64,000 nucleotides of DNA from Cristatella mucedo (GCA_009760855.2 WPIO01000223.1:27501-91500); one strand, 5' to 3'; positions 1 through 27,130 are shown, counted from the stretch's first letter. The notes: a model not told the origin generated them from the sequence alone. A program made the numbers and translations.

Positions 1-330
1 AGTGTGTGAGAGGAACAGTGAGAGAGAGATCGAAGATACGCGAGCGAACATGCCAGCACTCACAGACAGACGGATACAGATGGAAAAAAAGCGAGCGAGC
101 GCACCGAGACCTCCACGTGCAGCTGCTACACATCGGCTGTAAAGAGTGTGCTACACAAAACACGACGGCGCACACCACAGCCAGCCACTGCGCGACAAGG
201 CTGCTCAGAAAGTTCAGGGTCCACTTGACACATGGAAACGCTCGTCAACGGAGTGACTGCGAGCTAGCTAGCTGCTGCGTGGGTGGCATGGTTGCAGCAA
301 ACTCTCTCCGCTCTCACTCTCGACCCACAC
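1..330. other. ptc intron downstream of exon 10
   Basis: Minus-strand intron sequence following donor gtgtgg. I see no further Patched exon and no acceptor followed by the expected next membrane helix. Short ORFs here have no recognisable content. Confidence 0.6.
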
Positions 331-13941
<13,611 letters not shown>

Positions 13942-16024
13942 CAGCTGCTCGCTCGACGCCAGGGTCTCGGCTCTTGCGCACGGACGCTGGAGAAACGCGA
14001 GAGAGGCACTGGAATGGCCGACCGCCGCCGCCGCCGCTCTTGCGGCGCTGGAGAGCGAGCGAGCGCCGCGCGCACGTCCGGCGGGAGCGCCGGAGGAGGC
14101 CGAGGTCAGGAGGCCGCCGGCCGGCCGGGCCGGCTCAGCCGGCGGCGCGATCGCGCCCGCTATTATTAGCGGAGGCGGCGCGGCGGCGCCGGCGGCGGCG
14201 CCGGCGGAGCAGGGATCGCGACGACGCCGCTGCCGCCGCCGCGGCCGCCGCTGCCGGCGCTCACCTGGCCGTGCGCTGAGAAGGCTGGCTGGCCGCAGCC
14301 CGACGACATGTCCCCGCGATCATACAAGTCCGGTCTCTCGACTCTCGCGGCGGCGCTACAACTGAATCGCCGCGCCCGCCCGTCGCCCCTTCAGTGCGCG
14401 AGTGTCTTTGATTTGCATGGAAGACCCGCCCCTCCAGTGTTCCGCCGACGGAGGAGGGACGCTCGGGCCGGCGCCGATTGGTCGACCGTCGTTCTTGACA
14501 TTTATCTTAAATTAGTTGCCCAGCGACAGCTCTCCTAAGAAGTTGGACCACCGGCGTCGAGGGCCACAAAGGCGTAGTGCCGCCGCTGCTCGGCCGGCTG
14601 CTACGGCTCGCCGCCGGGGCGGCGTGCCATTGTGCGGCCGCGTCTGGCGCTTCCGCGCCGCCGCCACCATATCCCCCCCCCCGCTCTCCCAATCACCCGG
14701 TTCCGGCGAGTCCGGGGTAACGGCGAGGCCTTCATCCCTCTCGCCTCGACGGCGGCGGCGACGGCGGCCTGCAGTCGCCTGCCGCTGTCGCGGGACGCGC
14801 CGCGCCCATCGTCGGGTGCCGAGCGCGGCGCGACTGATAAACACGTCGCCGGCGAAAGCGCGTGCGGATGCTGCGTCTCCTCTGCGTCATCTCTCTGCGT
14901 CATCTCCATAGCTGCCTGCAGCAGCGGCGGCGGCGGCGGAGGCTGTACGCGTCGCTCGCTCTCTCGCCGCCGCCGCCGATGCGCCGCCGCCGCCGCGATC
15001 TCCCATCCGCCGCTGAGGCCCGAGGCTACCGCATGCCAGACCTCCCGAGCCCCATTAGAATTGCCCGCCGCACGCACGGAGCTACCTCCGGGCGGCTCAG
15101 GGGCCATTATGGCGGCGGCCTGCGTCGCTGCGGTAGGTCTCATCAGTTCGGCGCGGCCTTTAGCGTTGATAGCCCCAACCCGTCAGCGCGCCGGCCGACG
15201 GGGCGGACGAGCGAGCGAGCTCGTGCACGTGCGCGTCGGCGCGCGGCGCGAAGACGCTGGAAAGGGGGGGGGTAGCGAAAGAAAACGCGAGCGCGGTTCC
15301 GTCCGCCGGCGACGACGGCGCTTGGCTCGCGTCTGCCTCCGACTGTGCGTAGCACGGGCTCGCGCTCTGGCGACCGCAGGCAGACGCGCGCGAACGCCGC
15401 TGCAGCAGGCGCGACGGCGGCGTGCGCTAGCGGCCAAGCCGGAACGCGCAGATCGCGGTCCCGGCTGCAGCGTCGGCGTCGGCCGGCGCAGCGCTCCGGC
15501 CCGCAGCCGCCGCAGAAGCGGCCGAGGCCGCCGCCGCCGCCCGCGAGTGGCTCTTGCGTCTGGACTGCTGGATAGCGCTACGCGTCCGCCGCGCCGCGCC
15601 GCGCGCACGCAGAGTCGCGCGGGGCCATTGCGCGCATAGTTGATTTGACGAGGTCAGACGAGCATAGCTGACTTCGAACCGCGCGCACAGGCCGACTCGG
15701 CCGACGCTGTCGACGGTGAGTCAGCCTGTGCGCGGTGCGAATAGTGCGATACGACGCGCGGCCTCGCGTCGCGCCGCCGCCGAGCAGCGCGGCTCGATGG
15801 CGCGGCTCGACGTAGCGTACTAGCTTCCCGCCGGATTCATAGAGGAAACGCTGGCGGACGAAAAAGTAAGCGGCGCGGGCAGGGGTAGCACCGCCGAACC
15901 CTACTGCAGCGTGCGCCGGAGCACGACACGCCCGAGTCTATTGGTAATAGCTGAGCGAACGGCTGTTCGTATATAGCGCTTCACTCGCTTTGCTACAGAT
16001 GTGTTACCCATCCGCCGAGTGCGA

Positions 16025-16099
16025 GTGAGAGAGAGACAGAGAGAGAGAGAGGAGAGAGATTGAGAGAAGGGAGAGAGAGTGAGAGGGGAGAGAGAGTGA

Positions 16100-16145
<46 letters not shown>

Positions 16146-16456
16146 AGATTGAGAGAAGGAAGAGAGAGGGGGAGAGAGAGCTAGAGAGAAAGGAGAGAGA
16201 GTGAGAGGGGGAGAGGGGGAGAGAGAGAGTTTGAGAGTAGGAGAAAGAAGAGAGCGAGAGAAAGCTTGAGGAGATAGCTAAGGAACAATGAGGAAGAAAT
16301 ATAGAGAGCTAGAGAGCGAGGAGAGAGAGCAAGACAGAGAGATACAGACAGACAGGGTGGTACAGGGAGAGAGAGAGAGAGAGCAAGAGACAAACTGAGA
16401 GTGAGACAGAGAAAGAGAGAGAGAGAGAGCGGAGAGAGAGAGAGAGAGAGAGAGAG
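16025..16456. repeat. long degenerate (GA)n tract
   Basis: About 430 bp of purine-rich GA sequence with scattered C and T interruptions, visibly older than the pure GA arrays elsewhere. Confidence 0.9.
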
Positions 16457-16958
16457 TGAGCGAGCAGCATGTGTGGATTTGGCAGTTTGCCGGCACGTGT
16501 GGCGCTGAAGGAGACTATCCTTCGGCGCCACATATGCCACCTTCGGAGCCACCCTTCAATTCTAATCCTCGACTTGCCGATATGCTGATGGCTAGATGAC
16601 GCGGCGTCGAACGACAAGACGGCGCATCTGCTGCGCACGCGAAGCTGTTGCGGCATCGGCGTGGCAGCAGCTTCCCGACTCGGCGAAGGCCGCAGCGGTC
16701 GGTCTCTTGCTTGTTTATTTTGAACCGGTCAAGTCATATTTGCTGACGACGTGCGGCTATGACTTGGCGACAATCGCTCGTCGTTCAGTTTGAACGCTGA
16801 AGAGCTTCGCCTGGCGCTCTCGCCAGCTTTCGCTGCGGCGCGGCGTCCGGCAGCCGCCGCCGGCGTTCGCGGAGCGCGGTCGCGCACAGCCGCGTCGCGC
16901 CGGGCGCGGATTGGCATGACGCGAGCGTGAAGCCGCGTCCGCCGGTGTCGTGCATTCG

Positions 16959-17022
<64 letters not shown>
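16959..17022. repeat. (CG)n-(AG)n dinucleotide tract
   Basis: Alternating CG for about 16 bp passes directly into pure AG for about 48 bp. The CG part is a potential Z-DNA former. Confidence 0.9.
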
Positions 17023-17025
<3 letters not shown>

Positions 17026-18295
17026 GCGAGAGCGGACGCCGCTAACAATGCCAGAGGGCGGCGAACCGTGGGATCGCATGTTGTCATTCAAACCCGCGGC
17101 GGCGAGCTCCTCTTACAAACGCTCACGGAAACGCGCTCCATTGGCTCAAAGCGGCGGCGTCGCCTGTAGCGGTTCGGAGCGGCCGGCGGCAGCGGCGGCG
17201 GCGGGCCAGAACCGAGCCGTGGAGAGCCACGCTCGTCACACCCAGTTCTGACGCGCCAGCGCGCGCTCTCTCGCTCACGCTCGCTCCGACTCTCGCGGCG
17301 TCGGCGGCGGCGGCGATGGTTGGGCGGGAAAGACGCTCAGAGGGCGAACAGGCGGGAAGCGTAGCTGCGGCGCCTAAAGGCGCGCGGCTGGCTCGATCGA
17401 CGACGCAGCGCAGCGCGCGCCGGTCGCATTCGCCGAGCGTCGTCTGCGTGCTGAAAAAATGGTCGAGCTGTCGCGATTAGAGCATCCGGTTGGTGGAGCA
17501 GAGGACCTGGACTCAAATTTCCGCGAACGACGGTGAGCATCCATTTTACTCTGCCGAGCGCTCCGACTCCAGAGAATTTCCCTCATTTGCTTATTTGCCC
17601 CTTTCGCGTACTCTATTCTAGCGGCCATCTCTGAACAAATTGACGATCCCCACGCCCGCCGAATCGCCGAGTTCCGCGAGAGCAGGGAGAGCGGGGCTCG
17701 CGCGTCTGCTCGTGCGGCTCTGGAGGGAGCGACGCGAGACGATTGCTGGAAGCGTAGTGCGAAGCCGCTCCGGAGCCGCAGTCCTTTCAAGAAACGCAGC
17801 GCGTAAGCGTTCGCAGTCCCAGCAGACGCACGACAGGTGACGCGGGCGAAGCTGACGCATCGAAGCGCGGCTAACGAGTCGCAGAAGCGGTGCCCGCGGT
17901 GCCCGCGCGTAATCCGACGCCGTCGGAGCGCGCGGCAGCAATCGCGAACGCCGACGCTTCTGTGTTCAAAGTCCGCGCCCGCCCTCGACGTAGCGCCGTG
18001 CATTTCACGGCCAAAGGCGGGCCACGCGTTCCCACGGCGAACCTTATAAAGTGCTGCTGTACTAACCATCGCTTCGGATGGCAAGCTATACCGTCTAAGA
18101 CGGAGAATGCGAAATAGCCGGTAGCTAGCGGTTACGACTCTGGAACGGCTTACAATCTCCGGCACGCTCGTAATCTCGCGGGTTTAGCATGCAAACGCTT
18201 CATATCGCGCGATCTCACGAAATCCTCGCTCGTCGAGTGGCGCCGGAGAAGCGCCCGCGCGCGCGGCTGAGTTTCCTTTTGATTCGTTCTGTTGT

Positions 18296-18362
18296 TTAAG
18301 AATAACAACGATTGCTATAGTGCCATCGGAGAACCCAATCTCTGTCTAGGCACTGTACAGTT
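18296..18362 (-). mobile_element. LINE-A tail fragment
   Basis: About 65 bp matching the reverse complement of the LINE-A tail (GTGCCTAGACAGAGATTGGG and TTCTCCGATGGCAC in minus orientation). No further 3'-UTR is attached, so it is only a remnant. Confidence 0.6.
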
Positions 18363-18607
18363 TTATCCTCCGAATGCTGGTTTTTTTGCGAATGAGACGG
18401 CCGCTGCGGGACAATGGCGCAGTCTTGCAGTAGCGGCGAGCGTACTGCAGGTGGCTCCTTGCACGCCGCCGCCGCCGCTGCGTCGGCGACCGGCGTGCGC
18501 GCTCGCATTTCCGGCTCGCTCGGCGACCTATCGGGACCGCCACCGCGTGCCGACCGGACGGAGCGCCAAATTCGGCGGTAGTAAGAAGCACAGCGGGCGG
18601 GCGGGCG

Positions 18608-18724
<117 letters not shown>

Positions 18725-18936
18725 GGATTAAGCCGCTGACGATCGAGAACCCTCCGAGAATCCAAGAGCCCCTCCCCTCCTTAGACCAGCTCACGCAAAG
18801 CAAATTTCTCGAATATTCCGACCTCTTTTAGGCGAGCAAAGGTCTCGAGGACTCGCGGCGACTGGCTGCGGCTGCGACGGCGGGCGGCCGCCCCCCCCCC
18901 CCCCGCCGTCGCCGCAGGCCTGTGCCGCGCCGCAGC

Positions 18937-19006
18937 ATGAGCGGCCCCTTTCGGCCCTCTCGCGCTCCTGCCAGCGCGCTCGGATCTATCCGGCGCGCCT
19001 ACGCAG
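18937..19006 (+). CDS. candidate first coding exon, unknown gene
   Basis: ATG followed by 23 codons (M-S-G-P-F-R-P-S-R-A-P-A-S-A-L-G-S-I-R-R) ending A-Y-A-G at a perfect donor CAG|gtaagt (19007). It lies in CpG-rich DNA directly after a C/G homopolymer tract. No downstream exon or homology was recognised. It may equally be a chance donor. Confidence 0.25.
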
Positions 19007-19506
19007 GTAAGTAAACCGCCGTTTTCTTACTGCGCCTCGACCGCACACCGCCATCCAGCTCCAGTCGGTACCGCTAGGGGGCGCGCTCACGCGCGCGTCG
19101 CATGCGCGGCCTTCGAAGAACGCCGCGACGGCCAGCCACCTGTCCTGCGCGGCGCCGGTCGCGTGGCGGGAATTCCTCCGACTGCGCGAGCGCGGGGCTC
19201 CTCCGGCACCGCTCCGCTTTCCTCCTCGCCACCTCTCTGTCGTCTGCTGCCCAAGGCGGCGGAGGATGCCGCATTTGCGACACCATCGCGTCGTCGTCGT
19301 CTCACGCCAGCGCCCCCCCCCCCGCTTGGTCAAGGTCGCAACCTTGTCGCAAGCGACGATGACGGCCCGACGCATGCTGCCGCCGCCGTGATCGATCCGA
19401 CGGCGGCAGCATGCGTCAACCACCTTCAGCTCTCGATACATCAACACGCTGCAACAAGGAAATCAGCAATTCCGAATGCTAAATCTGAATAAAATCAGCA
19501 GCCGCT

Positions 19507-19945
19507 CCCGGCGGCAGCACCTCGCGGCGGCGGCACCTCGCAGCGGCAGCACCTCGCAGCGGCAGCACCTCGCAGCGGCGGCACCTCGCAGCGGCAGCAC
19601 CTCGCAGCGGCAGCACCTCGAGGCGGCGGCACCTCGCAGCGGCAGCACCTCGCAGCGGCAGCACCTCGCAGCGGCAGCACCTCGCAGCGGCAGCACCTCG
19701 CGGCGGCGGCACCTCGCAGCGGCAGCACCTCGAGGCGGCGGCACCTCGCAGCGGCAGCACCTCGCAGCGGCAGCACCTCGCAGCGGCAGCACCTCGCAGC
19801 GGCAGCACCTCGCGGCGGCGGCACCTCGCAGCGGCAGCACCTCGAGGCGGCGGCACCTCGCAGCGGCAGCACCTCCCGGCGGCAGCACCTCGCGGCGGCA
19901 GCACCTCGAGGCGGCGGCAGCACCTCGAGGCGGCGGCAGCTCGGA
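19507..19945. repeat. 16-bp minisatellite with a 7-unit (112-bp) higher-order repeat
   Basis: About 26 units of 16 bp, commonest form cgcagcggcagcacct (A). Variants are cgcggcggcggcacct (B), cgaggcggcggcacct (D) and others. The order A-A-A-A-B-A-D occurs at 19635-19746 and again, identically, at 19747-19858. The preceding seven units (19523-19634) read B-A-A-C-A-A-D. The last units lengthen to 19 bp. Because 16 is not a multiple of 3, long open frames appear in several frames on both strands with a 16-residue period. These are not genes. Confidence 0.95.
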
Positions 19946-20269
19946 GCTTTCGCATCTCTAACGCCTGAAACCAACCTGTGCCGGAAGCGTACGAAGGGAC
20001 TGGAGCGAGGAAGATCCGGCCAAGCTCGGCCGCAGTGCAGATGCTACGGTCAAGCTTAAGTAAAGGGCTATACCTCATAGGAAAATTCTAGGCGTAGCTA
20101 AGAATGCGCTGCAGCGACGTCTCAAGTCTAAGGTCCTTTGGTCACAAACGCAGGGCAAGTAATGCGCGCTAGTCCATGGCATTTGCATGACGTACATTAA
20201 CCGTGCTCGAGACGCGGCAGTCGCCGAGTCGTGCGAGTCGAGGCATCCTCTCAAACGACGCGCGCCGCT

Positions 20270-20620
20270 GAGTGCAGCAAAACACGACTTCAATCAAGAG
20301 CCGCCTCGTTTTGCTGCGCCTCGGAATAACCTTGAACTCCTTGGAGACCGTACCTATAGTTTGCATGCTCCTAATGCTCTGAACGCTCTCCAGAATGACG
20401 TCGCGACAGCCCCATGACTCGACTGAATTTAAAAAGAAAGCGAAAATGCCGCTGTTCCCACCCCCAATATTCGCTGGGTCCTTGCGATTTTTCTTTTGTG
20501 CGCTTATGCGTGCGAACACTGTGCATGCTACCGCAAAACATACCATGCATATTAGCAGTGTTCATGCTACCACCAATCATATAATCAGCTTTGTTTGCAA
20601 CAAACGTAAAGTGCCTAGAG
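20270..20620 (+). mobile_element. LINE-A 3' fragment running into a GA array
   Basis: Plus-strand match to the C-terminal coding and 3'-UTR region of LINE-A (cttggagaccgtac, tgctcctaatgctctgaac, ttcgctgggtcc, tgcgcttatgcgtgc, gtaaagtgcctagag). The tail continues directly into the (GA)n array at 20621. The remainder of the tail is missing. Confidence 0.75.
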
Positions 20621-20850
<230 letters not shown>

Positions 20851-21724
20851 AAAGTTGACGGGTCAGCGTCGCTGGCGGAAGGAAGTTCGCAGTTCGCAAG
20901 GGCGGCGAAGGCGAGGCGACAGCCACGAACCGCTTATTTAACCGAATTAGCTGCGCTGCTTCTGTCGACGTTCGTCCATGCGCCTCGCGATGGCAGTCCG
21001 CGGCAAGAAGACTATGGTCGGAGTACCACGTGACAGGATCAGATCCTGGACGATGCCGGGAATAGAACCGACGCGGTATTGAACTGCCGCTAGCAGACAT
21101 CTTCGCTACTGGTACACTGGTACACCTCTCTAGCCGCCCGCCCGCCATGCTGACGGGCGGCTTGAACCGCAGCGGTCTGCCTCCGCCACAGCGTGAACTG
21201 CTCGCAGGTTTTGAATACTGCAATGTCAATTGTCCCGCGGAAACGTAGACTTCCGGATTGTACGGCACCGCCGACGGCTCGTCTGCGGCCAAGCGTCACC
21301 TCGCGCTTCGTGTGAAACGACAAACGCGGAGTCTAGACTGAGTTCTCTTGAGCCGCCGTATAATTAATTTATTCTTGCCAACGCTACGACTCTCCGGAGT
21401 ATAAGAAGGAATACAGTCCGTGCGAGAGGTTAGTTCTAGACTCTACAGCGCAAGCCTTCACAGCTCGACTCTTATTACCTTGCCGCGTTCTTCGGACGCG
21501 TTCGGGCAAAGAAGAGCAGAGCTCCAACCGCGCGACCGTCGCGGGGCGATCGAACGCGCTCGCTGTCTCGGTCGGCTTACTGAAGGCTTTGCTCACTGCA
21601 ATGCTTGGACACGCCCCCCAGGAGCGCAGACGTAGAGCGCAGTTCGCAGCAGCAGGAGCGGACGGAGGGATCGCGTACACGCGACTGCAGCGAAACGGAC
21701 CAGCATTTGCACCCATCCGGGCGG

Positions 21725-22115
21725 TAAGCAAACCTTAAATCCTTTGGAGACCGCGCATTTAGTTCGTATGCTCCCAAAGCCTGGAACTCCCTCCCGACCT
21801 GCGTCCCTGCGTCAGAACATCCCCTGACCTGACCAGATTTAAAAGGAACTTCAAAAAACACACCTATTTAGGACAGCATTTAGTGGGTCCCCGTGATTCG
21901 TCCTTGATGTGCTTATGCGTGCTGACACTAACCACATTTGCATGCTGACCCTGTGCATGTCGCCCCTAACCATGTTATTCATTTTGTTTGTTTTTCAAGC
22001 ATAATTTTACTTACCATTCAATTGCATTTCCCTTTGCAGCAAATGTAAAGCGCCTAGAAAGAGATTGAGTTCTCTGAGGGTGCTTTATCAAGTGCAATAT
22101 TATTATTATTATTAG
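21725..22115 (+). mobile_element. LINE-A 3' end, 5'-truncated
   Basis: Starts inside the last coding stretch (aaaccttaaatcctttggag) and runs through the whole 3'-UTR to the conserved tail (GTAAAGCGCCTAGAAAGAGA, then GTTCTCTGAGGGTGCTTTAT) and a (TATTAT)n end. Close to the copies at 39835-40210 and 40715-41100, so a fairly young insertion. Confidence 0.9.
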
Positions 22116-22149
22116 TAAGCCGGCCGAGCGCAGCGTGCTCGAGTCCGCC

Positions 22150-22200
22150 GCTGCCTAAAAACCGCCGCTCCCTAAAAACCGCCGCTGCCTAAAAACCCGC
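22150..22200. repeat. short tandem repeat of a 17-18-bp unit
   Basis: Three copies of gccgctgcctaaaaacc with single-base changes. No function inferred. Confidence 0.7.
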
Positions 22201-22759
22201 CCGTCGTGCGCCGCGCGAGCCGATCGCGCGCGCGCGCGCGCAGCAACGCGACGAGCGGCGTAGCAGAAGTGCTCGGCTAAACCTGGGCTGCGGATCGGCG
22301 ACTCCACTTGGAGCACTTGGTTCACGCGCGACTGCCCGGCGTTCGCGCACCCCGGTCCTCCCGGAGCTCGACGCAAGACGAATGGGTCGTTTCTTGCCGC
22401 GGAGAGCCGCTTTCCGTAAGCGCGCTAAAAATCCGCAGTTGGCTAAAAAAAAGGGGGGGGGGCAGTGTAATCGGCCCTACGGTGGGTCAGTCGAAGAAGT
22501 AAGTGGCGCGGTTAAAGCAGCATAAGACTGACTGCTCGATAGGATGCCCAGGTGTCGGCGGCGGCAGCAGCAGACGAGACGACGCCGCTGCGCTGGATAT
22601 GCGGGTTTCGCGCTGCTCGAATGAGAAAGAAAAGCCGCGTTTGCTAAAGCGCTGATCGAGTCTCTGCGGCGACACTGGTTAGCGCGCGCTATGGCTGTTT
22701 ACCGTATGGTTGGCTGTTCGAGCCCACCCAGGGACGTTCGCTTTGACCCTGAGTTGCAG

Positions 22760-22895
22760 CATACGGGGCGCGTTGCGTGCACTTTAAGACCGAGGTCACG
22801 ACGGTTCGAGTCCTGCAGCCGGCGATTCTCTATTGCCAACTGCTAGCGGCGGCGACAGCCAATAAGGCTCTTATGCCGCTACGCAAACTGAGGCT
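22760..22895 (+). mobile_element. SINE-A fragment
   Basis: Box-B-like GGTTCGAGTCCTG is followed by the SINE-A body in diverged form (cggcgattctctattgcc, ctgctagcggcggcgaca, ataaggctcttatgccgcta). The head is incomplete. Confidence 0.65.
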
Positions 22896-23221
22896 GTAAA
22901 ATCTACTCATACTTAACCAACCGGTAGCGGCCATATTTGTCGGCCGCTGCACAGATTTAAAGATCATTTTCGCCAGCCCAGCCGACCTGCTGGACTACGG
23001 GGCGACCGAGTTATACTACTAGTCCAGCTTAGTGGGAACTTCGGAGCTAGTTAAGTCACAACGTCAGCCAGCCACAGCCTTAAGTAGTCCCTAGCCCTGG
23101 ACTCGGATTGAACGTTGCGACTTTGGGATTAGGAGGCCTTCTGAATAAATCGTCTAAACGACAATTAATCGTCAAAGCTGACGCGCCTAAACTGCGAGAA
23201 CTCGGCGACGTTCGCGCCTTC
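22896..23221. other. no recognised feature
   Basis: Unique-looking sequence between a SINE-A and a LINE-B fragment. Nothing identified. Confidence 0.4.
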
Positions 23222-23310
23222 CATTAGAACAGCAAAGTAATTTATTGCGGCCGCACGTCGTCAAGGGCGTCCTATGAGGAGCAGTTCAGTACTACCGGCA
23301 TTAAGTGCAA
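23222..23310 (-). mobile_element. LINE-B internal fragment
   Basis: Minus-strand codons T-E-L-L-L-I-G-R-P and surrounding bases (ggcgtcctatgaggagcagttc on plus) match the T-E-L-L-L-I-G-H-P segment after the YADD box of LINE-B (55618-55650). A short decayed piece. Confidence 0.55.
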
Positions 23311-25080
23311 GAAAAGTCTGCTGCGAGGCAGGCGGTGCGGGCGTTCGGTCTATTAATGGCCGCGGCTGACTCTTGGGGGGGGGGTATGCTTGAAGGATGG
23401 GTACGCCTGGCTGACGTCTTCCACTGCGGCGCCGCCGCCGCCGCAGCAGCAGCAGAAGCAGCGGCGGCGAGGCAGAGTTTCCGGGGGACATTCCGGCCGC
23501 GTCCGGCAATCTCGGAGCAGGTGCGTGCCGCCGCCTCGATGCGGCGGCGGCGGCCGTCGCCGCCGCTAGAGCAAATTCCTTCCGCCGGTCACGCGAGCGC
23601 GGAGCGCCGCGCCGCCGCGCAGATGAGAGCGTGGGCCGAACAACATGCGCGCGGCGCATTCCAAAGTCCGTCGCGACGGCGGGCGGGCGGCGTCGGACGG
23701 GGCGAAAGTGAAAAGTCGCGCGTCGCCGCACCGAGGCTTCGTCGGAAGTCGAGAGAGCGCGCGCGCGCGCGCGAGACTTTCGACGCCGCCGGACGCAGTC
23801 TGCGCTCTCTCCCGCCGTTCGCCGGTCACGCTTGGCCGTCTTTGTTTGGTTAGCGTGACGGAGCAGTTTTGGCGTGCGGCATTCGCTGCGACGCTCGCCT
23901 ACGCTGCCGAGGTCGGCGAATCTGAGAAGGGATCTCTGGGATTCCAGAGCGCTCGCGCGCGCCGCCAGAGCAGCGGAGCGATCGTGCGCCGATTGCGTGC
24001 GTGCGCGATTCGCCAGCACGAGCCAGATCGAGCCAGCGCGCTCGCTCGCCGAGCGAGCGAGCGAGCGAGCGGTGTCGCCCGGCGATTCCGCCGCGCGTTT
24101 CATTCGGCGAAGGAGAGAGACGCGGCGGCTCGCAGATCGCCGGACTGTTCGCGAGCAGAGTGCAGCGGGGCTTCCTGTATCGGCCGCGGTGCGGCGCCCG
24201 TGGCTGATGACCCGTCCCGGTCGGGCCGACGTTGCAGCGCAAGCTCGCGCTGGCATGCGCGCGCTTTCGTCTGGTCCCAAGTCCGCTGAAAGCGAACGGC
24301 TCGCCGTGCGTGCGAACCCGCCGCTAGTAGAGCGACCGTTCGCTTTCCGTCGTTGGCAGAGCGGACGACGCACCGCGCGCGCTAGACGCAGGGGCGCAGG
24401 TGCGGTCCAGGAGGGCCTGCATTCTTTGAGCTCGTACCCTGGCGCTTCGCAGTCGCCACCTCGCTCGCTCGCTCGCGCGCGCGTGCATTCCGCGGCGGTT
24501 GCAGCGGCGAGCGGCAGGCGCTGCGCTCTGCGGCGTCGCCGGCGAGAGCCGCAGGGACGAAGGATCGGGTTACCTACTACTCGTTATTAACCGAAAAACA
24601 TCTATTAAGGGCGTGCCAGCTATTTTGAGAGCTCTAGCCGCTGCTCATTAGTCGGAGCGGGCGTTCGCTATCTTTGCAGGGTTAAGCCTCTCGTGCGCAG
24701 TAGCGCACCGAGCGGCGCCCTACCGCAGTCGAGTTGCGTTGCGTTTTTCGTTCGCGTCGCTAACCGCGGCGCCTCCGCTCGCCGGCAGACGGCGCTCGCC
24801 AAAGCGCCTAGTCCGCTTCGCTGTCGGTTTTCCGACATTTTTTGGCGGCCTTTATGTGCATCGACGCCGGCCACTGGCGCAATCCCCTCTCGGACTGTTG
24901 ACTGCTGTAGAATAGCGCGATTCCATCTTTTATTTTTGCCAAGTCAGATGGAAGCCAAGACCGGGAAACACGAGCGGAAGGCAAAACAAGAGTTCGGTCG
25001 AGTACCCACCCCTTGGCAGTGCAACAAATGTCAGCAGAGGACGAAAGGCATAAGTACATTTATCACATCGTGGATCGGGC
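23311..25080. other. CpG-rich stretch, no recognised gene
   Basis: Very GC-rich with long overlapping Arg/Ala/Ser-rich frames on both strands, including one of 370 codons on minus (24373-23261) that ends inside the LINE-B fragment. No frame shows a conserved domain, and all look like the open frames expected from stop-poor CG-rich DNA. It includes the repeat gcgagcgagcgagcg near 24050. Confidence 0.4.
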
Positions 25081-25082
25081 CT

Positions 25083-25423
<341 letters not shown>

Positions 25424-25640
25424 TGGAAGCGCCAATTTACGCCACGCGCTTAGCTCGAATTCCCAAAACGTAGCTCTTCGGGTTAGAGAGCTCGCAAAGA
25501 GATATCGGACGATAAGTTAAGTATGCTTGGCTACTCTTTGTGGAACGGACGGACAAAGGGCAGTGCGGACGCCCCTCCACCATCCGTCGATTTGAGGGAT
25601 GGGAAACTGGCAGAGCGAAGGCGGACAGCGAAGAAGCACT

Positions 25641-26639
<999 letters not shown>

Positions 26640-26848
26640 TCGGTGGTTCTCAACCTTCTAATGCCACCACGCTTTAATACAGTTTCTCATTTTGTGGCGA
26701 CCCCCAACCATAAAATTATTCTGTACAAAATGTGGAAATGCGTTTTTTCCGATGGCCTTAGGCAACCTTCCGGTGGTCTTAGTCGACCCCCTGTGAAAGA
26801 GTCGTTCGACTCCCAAACGGGTCGCGACCCGCAGGTTGAGAACCGCTT
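26640..26848. mobile_element. SPIN-like hAT miniature transposon (MITE)
   Basis: About 209 bp with imperfect terminal inverted repeats: left GGTGGTTCTCAACCTTC, right GCAGGTTGAGAACCGC. Internal blocks are characteristic of the SPIN family of hAT elements: ccaccacgctttaatacag, gcgacccccaaccataaaat, ttttttccgatggccttagg, and a right arm with ccctgtgaaagagtcgttcg then acgggtcgcgacccgc. No transposase is present. The central part is shorter than the consensus I remember. An 8-bp target duplication is not clear. Identification is by recalled sequence pattern, not by search. Confidence 0.85.
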
Positions 26849-26984
26849 TAAATGGTTTAGAGTCTAAACCATTTTCGAGAGCTTCGGTGTAGATGGAGCT
26901 CATATTTTCCCAATTGCTGTATACGCCAAATTTTTTTTATAAAAATGGATGGTTGTATGACAAAGAGTACAATTTAAAAATAAA

Positions 26985-27130
26985 ATACAATTCATTGGTA
27001 TAGCACCCTAAGAGAACTTAATCCCTACTCGGGTCTTCACGTATGCCACAGGGCTAGAGCCCATGACCTCGGTCATCAAATACACTCACCTTGAGAATGC
27101 TAATCTTGCTGACCCGCTATGCCAATCCGG
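26985..27130 (-). mobile_element. SINE-B copy
   Basis: Minus-strand tRNA-like head (ggtcatgggctctagccc, box-B-like), then gaagacccgagtagggatta and a LINE-A-type tail (ttctcttagggtgctatacc), ending A/T-rich. Diverged from the better copies at 44511 and 60456. Confidence 0.65.

Larger units (their letters stand above)
15901..18290. other. CpG-rich region without recognised gene
   Basis: Contains the degenerate GA tract (16025-16456), the CG/AG tract (16959-17022) and otherwise GC-rich sequence with overlapping Arg/Ala-rich open frames on both strands. A weak tRNA-like segment (about 17465-17520) has a box-B-like GGACTCAAATTTCC. No domain recognised. Confidence 0.45.

Noticed and set aside
19463-20078. 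Four overlapping frames of 141-199 codons with a 16-residue repeat on both strands
   Set aside because: Produced by the 16-bp minisatellite, which lacks stops in several frames. No start, splice or conserved sequence supports a protein.
23261-24373. 370-codon minus-strand frame
   Set aside because: Arg/Ala/Ser-rich in all frames and ends within a LINE-B fragment. Consistent with random CpG-rich sequence.
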